In this document: piece by piece, positions 17,832-26,901 of the stretch
How the letters are laid out: each line of letters opens with the position of its first letter
How positions within the stretch are numbered: position 1 is the first letter of the stretch
DNA from: Chitinophaga niabensis
GTDB taxonomy: Bacteria > Bacteroidota > Bacteroidia > Chitinophagales > Chitinophagaceae
DNA: 64,000 bases
Direction: 5' to 3'
Assembly: GCF_900129465.1 (NCBI RefSeq)
Contig: NZ_FSRA01000001.1
Span: forward strand, 1,674,001 to 1,738,000
Made by a program: the position numbers and the translations under genes
The notes under the pieces: model-generated
The model's database searches: none
Told to the model about the DNA's origin: nothing
Seen by the model: only the letters and a program-made list of their open reading frames with translations

Positions 17832-18458
17832 TTACCAAGCTATCAGGCCGTTTATCATTACCTGTTTAAAATTAACAGCGCTATTGCATTTTACCCGTTC
17901 GGTCATCGAGGCATATCTCAGGTAACCTCCAGCCCGCTTTCCAATGACTTTTAAGGAGTCAGGCAAATTAACTAAGAGGACTGTGGTGCCATAGGTATAT
18001 TTAAAGGACGGGTCTATTTTTACAATAGCTTTCCAGCAATCCATAGTGATGCCAATTACCTCAAACTCTGACCAATGGAGTGCTGGCTTTATCGTACGAA
18101 ACTCAATCTGATTTGGAGGGGGGATATAGCTGCACACTTTCCAGTATTTTGCATGTATAGGTCTGAAATACACTTCCAATTCCTGCCCAGGTGCCTTCAA
18201 ACTATCTGGCACGTTAAAGCTCCAATATTCATCGTTAGCATTAAATCCAAAGCTCATTGAGAATACAGACCTCCAGCTCCCACCTAAAAACTCCAGTAAC
18301 ACAGGTTTTTCAGCGCATCCCTCTACACGGACAACTCTGGCATCTGCGAAATGATAAGTGGGTCCGTCACCAGATGATGATTGTGATAGACTGTCAATAT
18401 TATACTTCCTGCACGAAATTGCACAGCATATAAATAGTATCAATAGAAAGCGTTGCAT
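17832..18458 (-). CDS. Hypothetical lipoprotein
   Basis: 208 residues starting MQRFLLILFICCAISC: a lipoprotein signal peptide with a lipobox Cys at position 16. The mature part is beta-rich with several aromatic residues (SFGFNANDEYWSFNVPDSL). It probably sits on the outer membrane or periplasmic face. No family is recognised. It is in the same orientation as its neighbours but ~65 bp from the next gene, so it may share an operon with the carboxypeptidase-regulatory-like protein upstream. Confidence 0.6.
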   Translation of the reverse strand: MQRFLLILFICCAISCRKYNIDSLSQSSSGDGPTYHFADARVVRVEGCAEKPVLLEFLGGSWRSVFSMSFGFNANDEYWSFNVPDSLKAPGQELEVYFRPIHAKYWKVCSYIPPPNQIEFRTIKPALHWSEFEVIGITMDCWKAIVKIDPSFKYTYGTTVLLVNLPDSLKVIGKRAGGYLRYASMTERVKCNSAVNFKQVMINGLIAW

Positions 18459-18524
18459 GTTCCTAATTGTTGGTTTGAAAGAATTACAGTTTTGATCTGG
18501 GGGTAACCATATTTAGGCTTGGCA

Positions 18525-18869
18525 TCAATGTTTCTTGCGGCGTCTTGCCCTTTCCAACGTGGTGATGCCCAAATTCAAATCCCTCACTCCGGTCACTGTC
18601 CATTTTTCAGTGATAAAACCAGGCCCGGAATAAATAAGGTTTAGAAACTCGTCCTCCAAAGATCTGCTCGCCCTGATGGAAAACTGCCCCAAGCTGTCAC
18701 AAACTGCGTTTGTAACAAAAGCGCCTGAGAACTGTAAGAATACCTGAACCTTGCCGCCTTTTATTGGAGTGTTGGTTTTCTCGTCAAACAGCTTACCTGT
18801 AATTGTGGCAGAATCCTGGGCGAATAGTGAAGAAGATAAAAGCAAAAAGAGAAGGGTGAGCCTGTTCAT
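18525..18869 (-). CDS. Exported carboxypeptidase-regulatory-like domain protein
   Basis: 115 residues from the Met at 18869 (MNRLTLLFLLLSSSLFAQ), a clean Bacteroidetes signal peptide ending in AQ. The frame runs upstream to a TTG at 18956, but that version buries the signal peptide, so 18869 is preferred. The mature part (ATITGKLFDEKTNTPIKGGKVQV and later DSLGQFSIRA) is a single carboxypeptidase-like regulatory (transthyretin-fold) domain, common at the N-terminus of TonB receptors but here free-standing. Confidence 0.65.
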   Translation of the reverse strand: MNRLTLLFLLLSSSLFAQDSATITGKLFDEKTNTPIKGGKVQVFLQFSGAFVTNAVCDSLGQFSIRASRSLEDEFLNLIYSGPGFITEKWTVTGVRDLNLGITTLERARRRKKH

Positions 18870-18952
18870 GGGCATATGTTTTCTGATATGAATAATGGGA
18901 TACCGTCTGGCGTGTTTTTCTGAAGGTGCTTTGAAACATGATGGATGCGCAT

Positions 18953-19465
18953 TCAATCCAGAATATCGGGGACTAAAAGATGCGGTCGTTTCGTTTGTTG
19001 TTCTATTTCACTTCGAGTTTCAAGAATTGTAATAAAGATGTCCAACTGTTTATGTTTGCTTGGAGTTATAGGCTCACCCTCTTTCCAATAGTAATTTGGA
19101 TATTGCCAGGTGTGGCAACAGGGTTCACGCAATAATCCAGATATCTTAATTAATAGCTCAGAACCTGCTTGTTTAAGGGTGTGAACCGCATCGTTAAGAC
19201 TGCCTTTAGAGGTTGTGGACGGTGTAAAACCGCTGGCGAGATAATGGCGAACAGCCTGAGCGAACAAACGATGATGGTGGATCTCATAAACAGTATAGGC
19301 AATAGCGAAATGGCAATCATGTTCCTCAATCGAAGCTGGCCCGTCGTAGTGTGGGTATATTTTCCTCAGTTGCCTGTCGATTTCCACTACAGCTTTAATG
19401 ATTGCTAAACCTTGCACAGGAAAAAATTCCATAACAATGCTGTCAAACTTAACTTTAGGTTTCAT
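18953..19465 (-). CDS. Hypothetical protein
   Basis: 170 residues, soluble. It is rich in His and aromatic residues (HDCHFAIAYTVYEIHHHRLFAQ, PCCHTWQYPNYYW), suggesting a metal or redox role could be tested, but no conserved family motif is recognised. It lies upstream of the exported regulatory-like domain gene on the same strand. Confidence 0.5.
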   Translation of the reverse strand: MKPKVKFDSIVMEFFPVQGLAIIKAVVEIDRQLRKIYPHYDGPASIEEHDCHFAIAYTVYEIHHHRLFAQAVRHYLASGFTPSTTSKGSLNDAVHTLKQAGSELLIKISGLLREPCCHTWQYPNYYWKEGEPITPSKHKQLDIFITILETRSEIEQQTKRPHLLVPDILD

Positions 19466-19778
19466 CTTGTGGTTATTTAAAACGTTTAATATTCCGCAAT
19501 AACAATAGAAATCCGCACCTGCAACCTCAATTTGAGGGTAGGCGTTCTGCCATTCGGCTCTAAAAAAGGATTGGCCAATTCCGAAAACAGCTATGCTGTA
19601 TTCAGCTCAGTTAGTTGTCTAATTATAATTTCAAATTGAAGACATTTAGGGTATGTGGATTTTAGTGCATTTTGCAGAAAAAATTACCAGAGGCCTAGAA
19701 TGCATGGTCGGTCTTTATATTCAGTAGCAAACGAATACTGGATAATCACATTTGCCGATAAAGGCACGTAACCCCGAT
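19466..19778. other. Noncoding gap
   Basis: 313 bp with no convincing ORF. A short ATTGGCCAAT palindrome occurs near 19570; otherwise I see nothing in it. Confidence 0.4.
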
Positions 19779-20183
19779 TTAGAATAAGCGGAACAATCTC
19801 TTGTTTTTGAAGTCGCACCAGATCATCCAAATATACCCAGCATACTTCCGCATCCTTAAAGATATCAGTTCGAGCGTATGTTGGATGCTTATGTTTTCCA
19901 TTTTTCGTATAATCCTGAAGGAATCAGGAATATCAGCATGGCGGTAGCTAAAATACATAGATCCACGCTTTTCAATTGAGTCGAAAAGCCCTCTGGCAGA
20001 ATAGTTTCCTGCATCAAGTGTGATACTCCTATCCCGCAACCCACTTGACTGATCCCCGATATTATCTCGCCTGTACTCTATAGCAGCATTCCCATCTTTG
20101 TTCCAAGAAGAAACCACAATGTACATTACCAGGGTGGCGATTAGCAGGCCAATCAGCATTCCCAAAAGCCAAAGTATTTTCAT
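19779..20183 (-). CDS. Membrane-anchored STN-like domain protein
   Basis: 134 residues with one N-terminal membrane helix (ILWLLGMLIGLLIATLVMYIVV). The region ITLDAGNYSARGLFDSIEKR through NISIQHTLELI has the pattern of a Secretin/TonB short N-terminal (STN) domain: a beta-strand, LFDSIEKRGSMYFSY and an IQHTLELI helix. STN domains normally talk to FecR-type anti-sigma factors or sit on TonB receptors. Here the domain is free and inner-membrane anchored, about 1.2 kb upstream of an ECF sigma/FecR/SusC set. It may be a remnant or a competitor; this is inference. Confidence 0.5.
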   Translation of the reverse strand: MKILWLLGMLIGLLIATLVMYIVVSSWNKDGNAAIEYRRDNIGDQSSGLRDRSITLDAGNYSARGLFDSIEKRGSMYFSYRHADIPDSFRIIRKMENISIQHTLELISLRMRKYAGYIWMIWCDFKNKRLFRLF

Positions 20184-20283
20184 ATACGATTATGTGTTAG
20201 ATTTCATTCAGATATACGCATAGTCATACTGTCCCCTTGGGGATAGTCTACGAGGATTGTTTAGGTTATTTGGTTACGGAAGA

Positions 20284-20628
20284 TCAGTTGGAGCTTGGCA
20301 AGCCAAAATGAATTTCTTTAATCTCCGTCACAGAGTCTGTTCCATTGAAGTAGGTGTAACTGATTTTCACCGCACCATCTGCCTTAATAATTGCTGTATC
20401 TGAAAAAAGAAGTGGAAAATTGATTTTTCCATCTTGAGCAATGCCCGGATGGCCACCAAACCTTCCACCGCGGGGGAAGTCTCCAAATATCCGCTTTAAC
20501 AGATAATTACTTGAATCCTTATTGTTATCGGCATTCAATAGAACAGGGATACTTCCTCTCTTGTCAAGCGAGGAATTACATCCGGCAATTGATGAAATGA
20601 GAATGAGGTTAAGAAGTACATATTTCAT
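20284..20628 (-). CDS. Small hypothetical lipoprotein
   Basis: 114 residues starting MKYVLLNLILISSIAGC with a lipobox Cys at 17. The mature part has a Gly-rich segment (DFPRGGRFGGHPGI) and a beta-rich C-terminus. Unknown family. It is the first gene of the minus-strand run in this stretch. Confidence 0.55.
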   Translation of the reverse strand: MKYVLLNLILISSIAGCNSSLDKRGSIPVLLNADNNKDSSNYLLKRIFGDFPRGGRFGGHPGIAQDGKINFPLLFSDTAIIKADGAVKISYTYFNGTDSVTEIKEIHFGLPSSN

Positions 20629-20925
20629 ATCATAGAAAAAGTTGCAAGCGCTGTTTGGAAATGCGCCTATATTTTTATCATAGAAAAAATTCTGGTTGCC
20701 CAGTTATACATAAGATGAAGTTTTCAATATATAGGGTGAATAGTTTCCAAAAATATTCCAGCAAAACCTTTGCAGAATGATATTGGATTGTCCGGAATTA
20801 ACCTGTCATTAACATCAAGTAAATCTTCCATAATTTAGATTTGAAAGATTAATTTAATTGGAGATAAATTTTTGTTCGTACTTCCAATTGCTATTGGGAG
20901 TATTAAATTTCATTGAAAAAAAGAA

Positions 20926-20955
20926 AAAAGCCCTGTCACTCCTGACAGGGCTTTT
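20926..20955. terminator. Strong bidirectional hairpin terminator
   Basis: Arms AAAAGCCCTGTCA (20926-20938) and TGACAGGGCTTTT (20943-20955) form a perfect 13-bp stem with a 4-nt loop. No plus-strand gene ends here, so it may end a short untranslated transcript or insulate the sigma operon. Confidence 0.8.
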
Positions 20956-21341
20956 ACATGGAGGTAGTATATACCGACCCATACCGTGTTAACCTCCCGT
21001 TAATGACCTCATTTTTGTTAACGGCTCCATGATTGCTTTATGCTGCAACGGACAAAGCTTTGGGCCGCCTTCTCATACATGCTTGTATGTTATAGCAATT
21101 AACAATTACTACCTGCCCTGAATAATTTCAGTATATTGACTGAAGGAAATTTAAGGCATTTAAACCGAACGTGTACGGATATAGGTTATATGCCAGTGAG
21201 AGTAATCGGAGGTATAATTTCCCTTTTGTTTTCAGCTACGGCCTCTTCCAAAAGCTGATTAACGCATAGTTGTTTTTATTAATGTTAATTTAGTTGTAAA
21301 TTAGCATATTGCTAATAAGCAGGTTTTCATTTAATAGGGTA
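20956..21341. promoter_or_regulatory. Upstream region of the ECF sigma operon
   Basis: With 20629-20925 this is a ~700 bp gene-free region. A repeat CCGTTAA (20997-21003) and TTAACGG (21018-21024) with a 14-nt spacer lies in it. AT-rich sequence just before 21342 should hold the promoter of the sigma gene. No precise -33/-7 pair is claimed. Confidence 0.4.
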
Positions 21342-21911
21342 ATGAAACGGGATTATAAAATATTATCAGAAAATGAACTGAGTGAATTACTCCGCGAAAA
21401 CAACAAGCTTGCTTTCACTGAAATATACGACCGCTATTCTCCTTTGATCTATAGTTACGCCAAGAGATCTTTGCAAGATAAAGATCTGGCAAAAGATATA
21501 CTTCAGGAGGTTTTCACTATTGTATGGGAAACCCGTTCGAAGTTGAAGTATCATTCTTCCTTTCTGAAATACCTGTTTGGTGTAACCCGGTACCGAATGA
21601 TAAGAGTTATCAGACAATCAAAACGACATCAAGGGTTTCTGGATACTCTGGAAAAAATAATCGAGGAAACTGCTGCGTGCCCCGAAAAATGTTTGATCGA
21701 CAGGCAGACGAATGACATCATAGAATATCATATCAATCTCCTTCCTGAACGTACGAAAGCAATCATCAATCTTAGCCGGACTGGCAAATACTCCCAAATA
21801 GAAATAGCCCAACAGTTCAATATCAGCACTGATGCGGTAAAGAGTGAGGTTTATCGTGCGTCAAAACGGCTTAAGCTGACACTTCAAAAACTAAGATTCT
21901 TCTTATTTTAA
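21342..21911 (+). CDS. ECF sigma factor (sigma-70 family)
   Basis: About 189 residues from MKRDYKIL; the frame extends to 21309 but the Met at 21342 aligns with the usual ECF start. Region 2 (LAFTEIYDRYSPLIYSYA through LAKDILQEVFTIVW) and region 4 (LPERTKAIINLSR through ISTDAVKSEVYRASKRLK) are both present. It directs RNA polymerase to its own regulon, most likely the SusC/SusD genes downstream, and is followed 66 bp later by the FecR anti-sigma factor gene. Confidence 0.92.
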   Translation: MKRDYKILSENELSELLRENNKLAFTEIYDRYSPLIYSYAKRSLQDKDLAKDILQEVFTIVWETRSKLKYHSSFLKYLFGVTRYRMIRVIRQSKRHQGFLDTLEKIIEETAACPEKCLIDRQTNDIIEYHINLLPERTKAIINLSRTGKYSQIEIAQQFNISTDAVKSEVYRASKRLKLTLQKLRFFLF

Positions 21912-21977
21912 AAAAAACTTCGTTTTTTTTGCCACTTTTCGCTTTCTCATGGCACTAGTATATATAGGCCAATAGAA

Positions 21978-23135
21978 ATGCGAAAGAAAAAAGCTTCAGA
22001 GTTAATTGATAAATACCTGGCTGGCGAATGTTCCGCTGTGGAAAAAGCCATAGTTGAGCGTATGCTCGATGATCAGTCACAGGGTAACCCGGAACAGTAT
22101 ACTGAAGATGAACTCCGATCCGAAACCCATGATTCATGGGCGATGATTGAAAACGCCACTATCTCCCGTAAGTCAAAGCTCAAACGATTAATTCCGTACG
22201 CAACTGCCGCAGCAGTAGTAATGTCCCTTGCCGTAGGGTACCTCTTCAGCGAAAGAAAAGATAAGGATATAATACCGGATACGGTTCAGCAGCTTAAAGA
22301 TGTGCCTCCGGGTGGCAATTACGCCATCCTTACGCTGCCCAATGGCCAAAAAATCAACCTCAGTAAAGTCAATAAGGGAAATATCCCAAACAACTATTTT
22401 ATCATAGAAAAAAGAAATAACGGGGAAGTGGTCTTTACCTCTTCCAATTCTTCTGCCCCTACCAGTATGGTCAACAGCACAATCAGCACACCAAAAGGCG
22501 GGCAATATATCGTCCATCTTTCAGACGGTAGCAAGGTATGGCTGAATGCAGCTACTGAGATTAAATTTCCAGCCAATTTCAAAAACCTAAAAAACCGGAT
22601 GGTATACTTGTCCGGAGAAGCGTATTTTGAAGTAGCCAAAGATGCAAAGCAACCATTTATTGTAAAAACCAAGACACAAGAGGTTCAGGTGCTGGGCACA
22701 CACTTCTTTGTCAATTCCTATCCAGATGAACAGACCGTTCGAACAATTCTCCGCGAAGGCTCTGTCCGTGTATTCTCCACTCAGCTTAATTTAAGCGAAA
22801 CGCTCAAGCCAGGCCAGATGGCCGTATTACAACACCAAACCAAGAACGAAAAGGAAAAGCTTATCGTAAAGCCATTAGATGAAGATTTGGTAGCATGGAA
22901 AGAAGACAAAAAACTAAAATTCAGTAACAGCGATCTACCATCCCTTATGCGGGTTGTGAGTAAATGGTACAACCTAACCGTAAAGTATGAAGGTCCAATC
23001 TCCCAGCAGCGTTTTACCGCAGGTATTTCCAGGGATAGCAATCTATCAGAACTATTGCGCATCCTGGAAGGCATGGGTATAAGATTCAGAATTGAAAAAC
23101 AATCCGAAGAAACCGTACTGATTGTAGGCAATTGA
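21978..23135 (+). CDS. FecR-family anti-sigma factor
   Basis: 385 residues: a cytoplasmic N-terminal part (MRKKKASELIDKYLAG) that binds the sigma factor, one membrane helix (LIPYATAAAVVMSLAVGYLF near 70-90), and a periplasmic FecR domain (STPKGGQYIVHLSDGSKVWLN; YLSGEAYFEVAKD; VLGTHFFVNSY) ending in a DUF4974-like STN-type domain (SLMRVVSKWYNLTVKYEG). It passes a signal from the STN domain of the TonB receptor to the sigma factor. The neighbouring genes supply both partners. Confidence 0.93.
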   Translation: MRKKKASELIDKYLAGECSAVEKAIVERMLDDQSQGNPEQYTEDELRSETHDSWAMIENATISRKSKLKRLIPYATAAAVVMSLAVGYLFSERKDKDIIPDTVQQLKDVPPGGNYAILTLPNGQKINLSKVNKGNIPNNYFIIEKRNNGEVVFTSSNSSAPTSMVNSTISTPKGGQYIVHLSDGSKVWLNAATEIKFPANFKNLKNRMVYLSGEAYFEVAKDAKQPFIVKTKTQEVQVLGTHFFVNSYPDEQTVRTILREGSVRVFSTQLNLSETLKPGQMAVLQHQTKNEKEKLIVKPLDEDLVAWKEDKKLKFSNSDLPSLMRVVSKWYNLTVKYEGPISQQRFTAGISRDSNLSELLRILEGMGIRFRIEKQSEETVLIVGN

Positions 23136-23325
23136 AACAACTAAACTAACAGAGTAATTAACCATAATCGAATCGCATGAGAAGACAAGAATAACGACCA
23201 TCACGCCATGCTTCCTATATATAAAAACCGGACACGTGTCTCACCACGTATCCGGAAAAATGTTTGAGGAAGCACCATATCACCTGACAAGCGACATTTT
23301 ACTAACCATCAAACAAAGCAAAAGT

Positions 23326-26300
23326 ATGAAAAAATCTACTTGCTGCTCTCATCCCTTTTTCAGGGGAAAGAGAAGGTGTATCCATTTATCTAAAGGAGAT
23401 CCTTCTACCTATACATTATTAATGAAAGTCATCATGAGGATTCACATTGCCGCCTTTCTGATATCAATTTGCTGCCTGAATGCATTTTCAGAGGCCAAAG
23501 CGCAGAAGGTCACTCTCCAGCTGAAGCAGGTGGAACTAGAAACCGTGTTCCGCGCCATAGAAAAACAGACGGACTACAGTTTTGCCTATGGCGTAGCCCT
23601 ATTAGCTGGCAGCAAGCCGGTGACCATACAACTGAATAAAGTCAGTGTGACCGAAGCATTAGACCAGATCTTTAGCGACCTCCCATATCGGTATGAAATT
23701 GTAAACAAAACTATCCTCATCAAACCGAAAGCGCAACCAACAAATCAGCCAACACCCGAAAAAGCAAAACCTATACGGGTCAAGGGAAGGGTTACTGATA
23801 TTAAGAACATACCTTTACCTGCGGTTAGCATTCGTGTCCGTGGCACAAACATAGGTACAGTAACTGATCAAAATGGCTATTATTCTATCGAAGCAGAACC
23901 AGATGCTTCGCTTGTATTCAGTTCTGTTGGCTTCCAAACAATACAAATCAAAATCAACAATCAAACAGAGATTAACCTAACCCTTCCAGAACTAACCGCC
24001 CAACTAAAAGAGATTACGATCCAAACGGGATATGAAGCAATCAAGCCCGAAAGGTTTGTTGGTGCTGCAACTGTAGTTGATAGCACTATCTTGCAACGGC
24101 AGGTTAGTACCAATCTTTTATCACGCCTTGATGGAACTACAGGATTACTTTTTGACAAGCGGTCATTATCCTCCTTTCTGTTGCGAGGAGTATCTACTTT
24201 AAATACAAGTCAAGACCTGAACGGGATGATTGCTCAAAACCCGTTGATCATTCTGGACGATTTTCCTTTTACAGGTGAGATCGCTAACCTCAATCCTAAT
24301 GATATAGAAAGTGTCAGCATACTCAAGGATGCCGTAGCCACTTCAATTTGGGGATCTCGTGCCGGTAATGGCGTTGTGGTTATCAAAACTAAAACTGGAA
24401 GCTATAATAAAAAAGCGTCCGTCAATATTACTTCTAACGTTGCCATTACTACGAAACCCGATCTCTTCTATATGCCTCAAATGAGTTCGAGTGAATTTAT
24501 TGATATGGAGATGAACCTTTTTGGCAAAGGTTTTTATAATACGGCTATTCAATTTCCGTCCTTTTTTTCTGTTTCTCCAGTGGTAGACATATTAGCAAAG
24601 CAGCGCGCAGGTAGCATATCTGAAACGCAGGCCCAAGAGCAGATAAATAGTTTACGAAGTATTGATGTCCGTAACGAAGCAAGAAAACATGTTTACCGCC
24701 AAGGAATTAACAATCAGAATTTTGTAAATATATCTGCCGGGTCTAACACAATGAACTATAGTTTGTCATTTGGAGCGGATAATAATAAAAGTACCCTACA
24801 AGGACCTGGTGGCAGGAGTCGCTACACTATCAATTCAAATATACGATTCAAACCCATCCTGCCATTAGAACTGATGTTAGGCATAGAATACAACCATGAT
24901 AAGTATTCAGCTGATGGAAATGTGTATCCCGGATCTCCTGGACGTGGCTTCTTATATCCATATGCAAGACTAGCAGACGAAAATGATAACCATTTAACTG
25001 TTCCTACATCATTCGGATCAGCGTATTTAGCCTCCTTACCTGCTGACAAACTATTAGACTGGAATTATCGTCCATTGGATGAAAGAGACTTAGTTGACAA
25101 TACTAATACCACAAATCTACTAAGGATGAACTTCGGAACAAATCTTAAAGTTAACTCGTGGCTTTCAGCAGATGTAAAATATCAATATACTCGGCAAACA
25201 CTTGATGGAAGAAATATGCAAGATGTCAAGTCTTTCTTTACCAGAGATTTGATTAATAAATTTACAGCACCAACGAACTATGCACGCGCTATTCCGGTTG
25301 GAGGAATATTAGACCTACGGGAAAATGAACTTACTTCCCATAATTTGCGTGGACAGTTAAATGTTAGGAAGAATTGGAATGGCATACATGATTTCACAGC
25401 ACTTGTTGCCGGGGAATTCTCAGCTGCTAAATTAGATGAAAGTACAAGAACTGTTTATGGATATGATGAAGAATTACTTCGATATTCGCCCTTAATTAAT
25501 TATGCCATTCAAAATCCTCTTTTCCTGGGAGGAACCCAACAAATACCAAATAATGTAAATTTCGCGCTTCAGAATAACAACCTTGTTTCTATTCTCATGA
25601 ATACCTCATATACTTACAAGTCACGTTATGGGGTCTATTTCAGCGCTAGAAAAGATGGCTCAAATCTCTTCGGCGTTTCTACAAACAATAAATACAAACC
25701 ATTGTGGTCACTAGGTGGACGATGGAACATTGGCAACGAGATGTTCTACAAGGCAACTTGGCTCCCAACACTGGCTTTAAGATTATCTTATGGGTACGCT
25801 GGAAATTCCAATAACTCAGTATCTGCCTTAGCAACGATCTCACAAGTGGCTTCACCTAATATTTATGGCCAAAATTATGTAACTCCCCTTACTGCTCCTA
25901 ATCCAAACCTACGTTGGGAGGAAGTTAGAACCTCAAATGCGGGAATAGATTTCGGGTTGTTCAAGGGCAGAGTTTCAGGTACCATTGATGTTTATCGAAA
26001 AAAATCTAAAGATGTGATAGCAGCGTTCCCACTTGATCCCTCATTAGGAATTACTGGTAGCCAAATTAGGAAGAATGCCGCGAATCTTACTACAAAAGGT
26101 TTTGATTTTGCATTACAAACACAAAATGTCCGCAGTATGATAACGTGGACTACTAATTTCAATGTCTTTTATGCTAAGACCACCGTTTCGAAATTCTTCC
26201 AGGAAACAAAGAATGTGCAGACAGGACCAATAATAAGAGAAGGAGACATCTATGGTGCTATCTATGCATACGGATGGGCAGGTTTAGATCCAACAAATGG

Positions 26301-26883
26301 TGATCCAAGGGGATACATTGGAAAAACTATAAGCAATAACTATCAAGCGATATTTAACGATAGCTTAAAGAATCAACAATATGTAGGTTCCACACTGCCG
26401 TTATTATATGGAAATATATTAAATACGATGACCTATTCTGGATTTTCATTAAGTGCAAATATTTCCTATAGGGCTCAATATTATTTCAGAAAACCAAGCA
26501 TTGATTACAATGCACTTTATAACTCTTCAGCCAACCACAGTGATTATCTCAATAGGTGGCAAAAGCCAGGCGATGAAAAGATAACCAATATTCCGTCAAT
26601 GCCATATCCAGCTAATGCAAACAGGGATAAATTTTATGCTTATTCGGCGGTTAATTTCGAAAAAGGAGATCACATTCGCCTACAGGACGTCAGGCTTGCC
26701 TATACCTGGAATAACAAAGGGGATATTCGGTGGCCGATTAAGGGAGTTGAGCTGTATACCTATATTGGAAATATAAATATACTTCTTTGGAAAGAAACAA
26801 AAAGTAACTACGACCCCGATTTTGCAAACTCTATGTTCCCTCCACCAACAACGTATTCTTTCGGATTAAACATCAAACTGTAG
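23326..26883 (+). CDS. SusC/RagA-type TonB-dependent receptor with STN domain
   Basis: 1185 residues from the Met at 23326, chosen over the longer frame from 23236 because it sits nearer the signal peptide (membrane stretch 37-52, ending AKAQ at 60). STN domain at ~62-130, carboxypeptidase-regulatory-like domain at ~150-220, plug domain with LNPNDIESVSILKDAVAT and GNGVVVIKT, then a large barrel. The STN domain means the receptor signals through the FecR/ECF pair upstream. It forms an outer-membrane transporter with SusD, energised by TonB. The ligand is unknown; no polysaccharide-degrading enzyme is adjacent, so a peptide or other non-glycan ligand is possible. Confidence 0.93.
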   Translation: MKKSTCCSHPFFRGKRRCIHLSKGDPSTYTLLMKVIMRIHIAAFLISICCLNAFSEAKAQKVTLQLKQVELETVFRAIEKQTDYSFAYGVALLAGSKPVTIQLNKVSVTEALDQIFSDLPYRYEIVNKTILIKPKAQPTNQPTPEKAKPIRVKGRVTDIKNIPLPAVSIRVRGTNIGTVTDQNGYYSIEAEPDASLVFSSVGFQTIQIKINNQTEINLTLPELTAQLKEITIQTGYEAIKPERFVGAATVVDSTILQRQVSTNLLSRLDGTTGLLFDKRSLSSFLLRGVSTLNTSQDLNGMIAQNPLIILDDFPFTGEIANLNPNDIESVSILKDAVATSIWGSRAGNGVVVIKTKTGSYNKKASVNITSNVAITTKPDLFYMPQMSSSEFIDMEMNLFGKGFYNTAIQFPSFFSVSPVVDILAKQRAGSISETQAQEQINSLRSIDVRNEARKHVYRQGINNQNFVNISAGSNTMNYSLSFGADNNKSTLQGPGGRSRYTINSNIRFKPILPLELMLGIEYNHDKYSADGNVYPGSPGRGFLYPYARLADENDNHLTVPTSFGSAYLASLPADKLLDWNYRPLDERDLVDNTNTTNLLRMNFGTNLKVNSWLSADVKYQYTRQTLDGRNMQDVKSFFTRDLINKFTAPTNYARAIPVGGILDLRENELTSHNLRGQLNVRKNWNGIHDFTALVAGEFSAAKLDESTRTVYGYDEELLRYSPLINYAIQNPLFLGGTQQIPNNVNFALQNNNLVSILMNTSYTYKSRYGVYFSARKDGSNLFGVSTNNKYKPLWSLGGRWNIGNEMFYKATWLPTLALRLSYGYAGNSNNSVSALATISQVASPNIYGQNYVTPLTAPNPNLRWEEVRTSNAGIDFGLFKGRVSGTIDVYRKKSKDVIAAFPLDPSLGITGSQIRKNAANLTTKGFDFALQTQNVRSMITWTTNFNVFYAKTTVSKFFQETKNVQTGPIIREGDIYGAIYAYGWAGLDPTNGDPRGYIGKTISNNYQAIFNDSLKNQQYVGSTLPLLYGNILNTMTYSGFSLSANISYRAQYYFRKPSIDYNALYNSSANHSDYLNRWQKPGDEKITNIPSMPYPANANRDKFYAYSAVNFEKGDHIRLQDVRLAYTWNNKGDIRWPIKGVELYTYIGNINILLWKETKSNYDPDFANSMFPPPTTYSFGLNIKL

Positions 26884-26901
26884 CATTTAAATCCTTATCA
26901 G

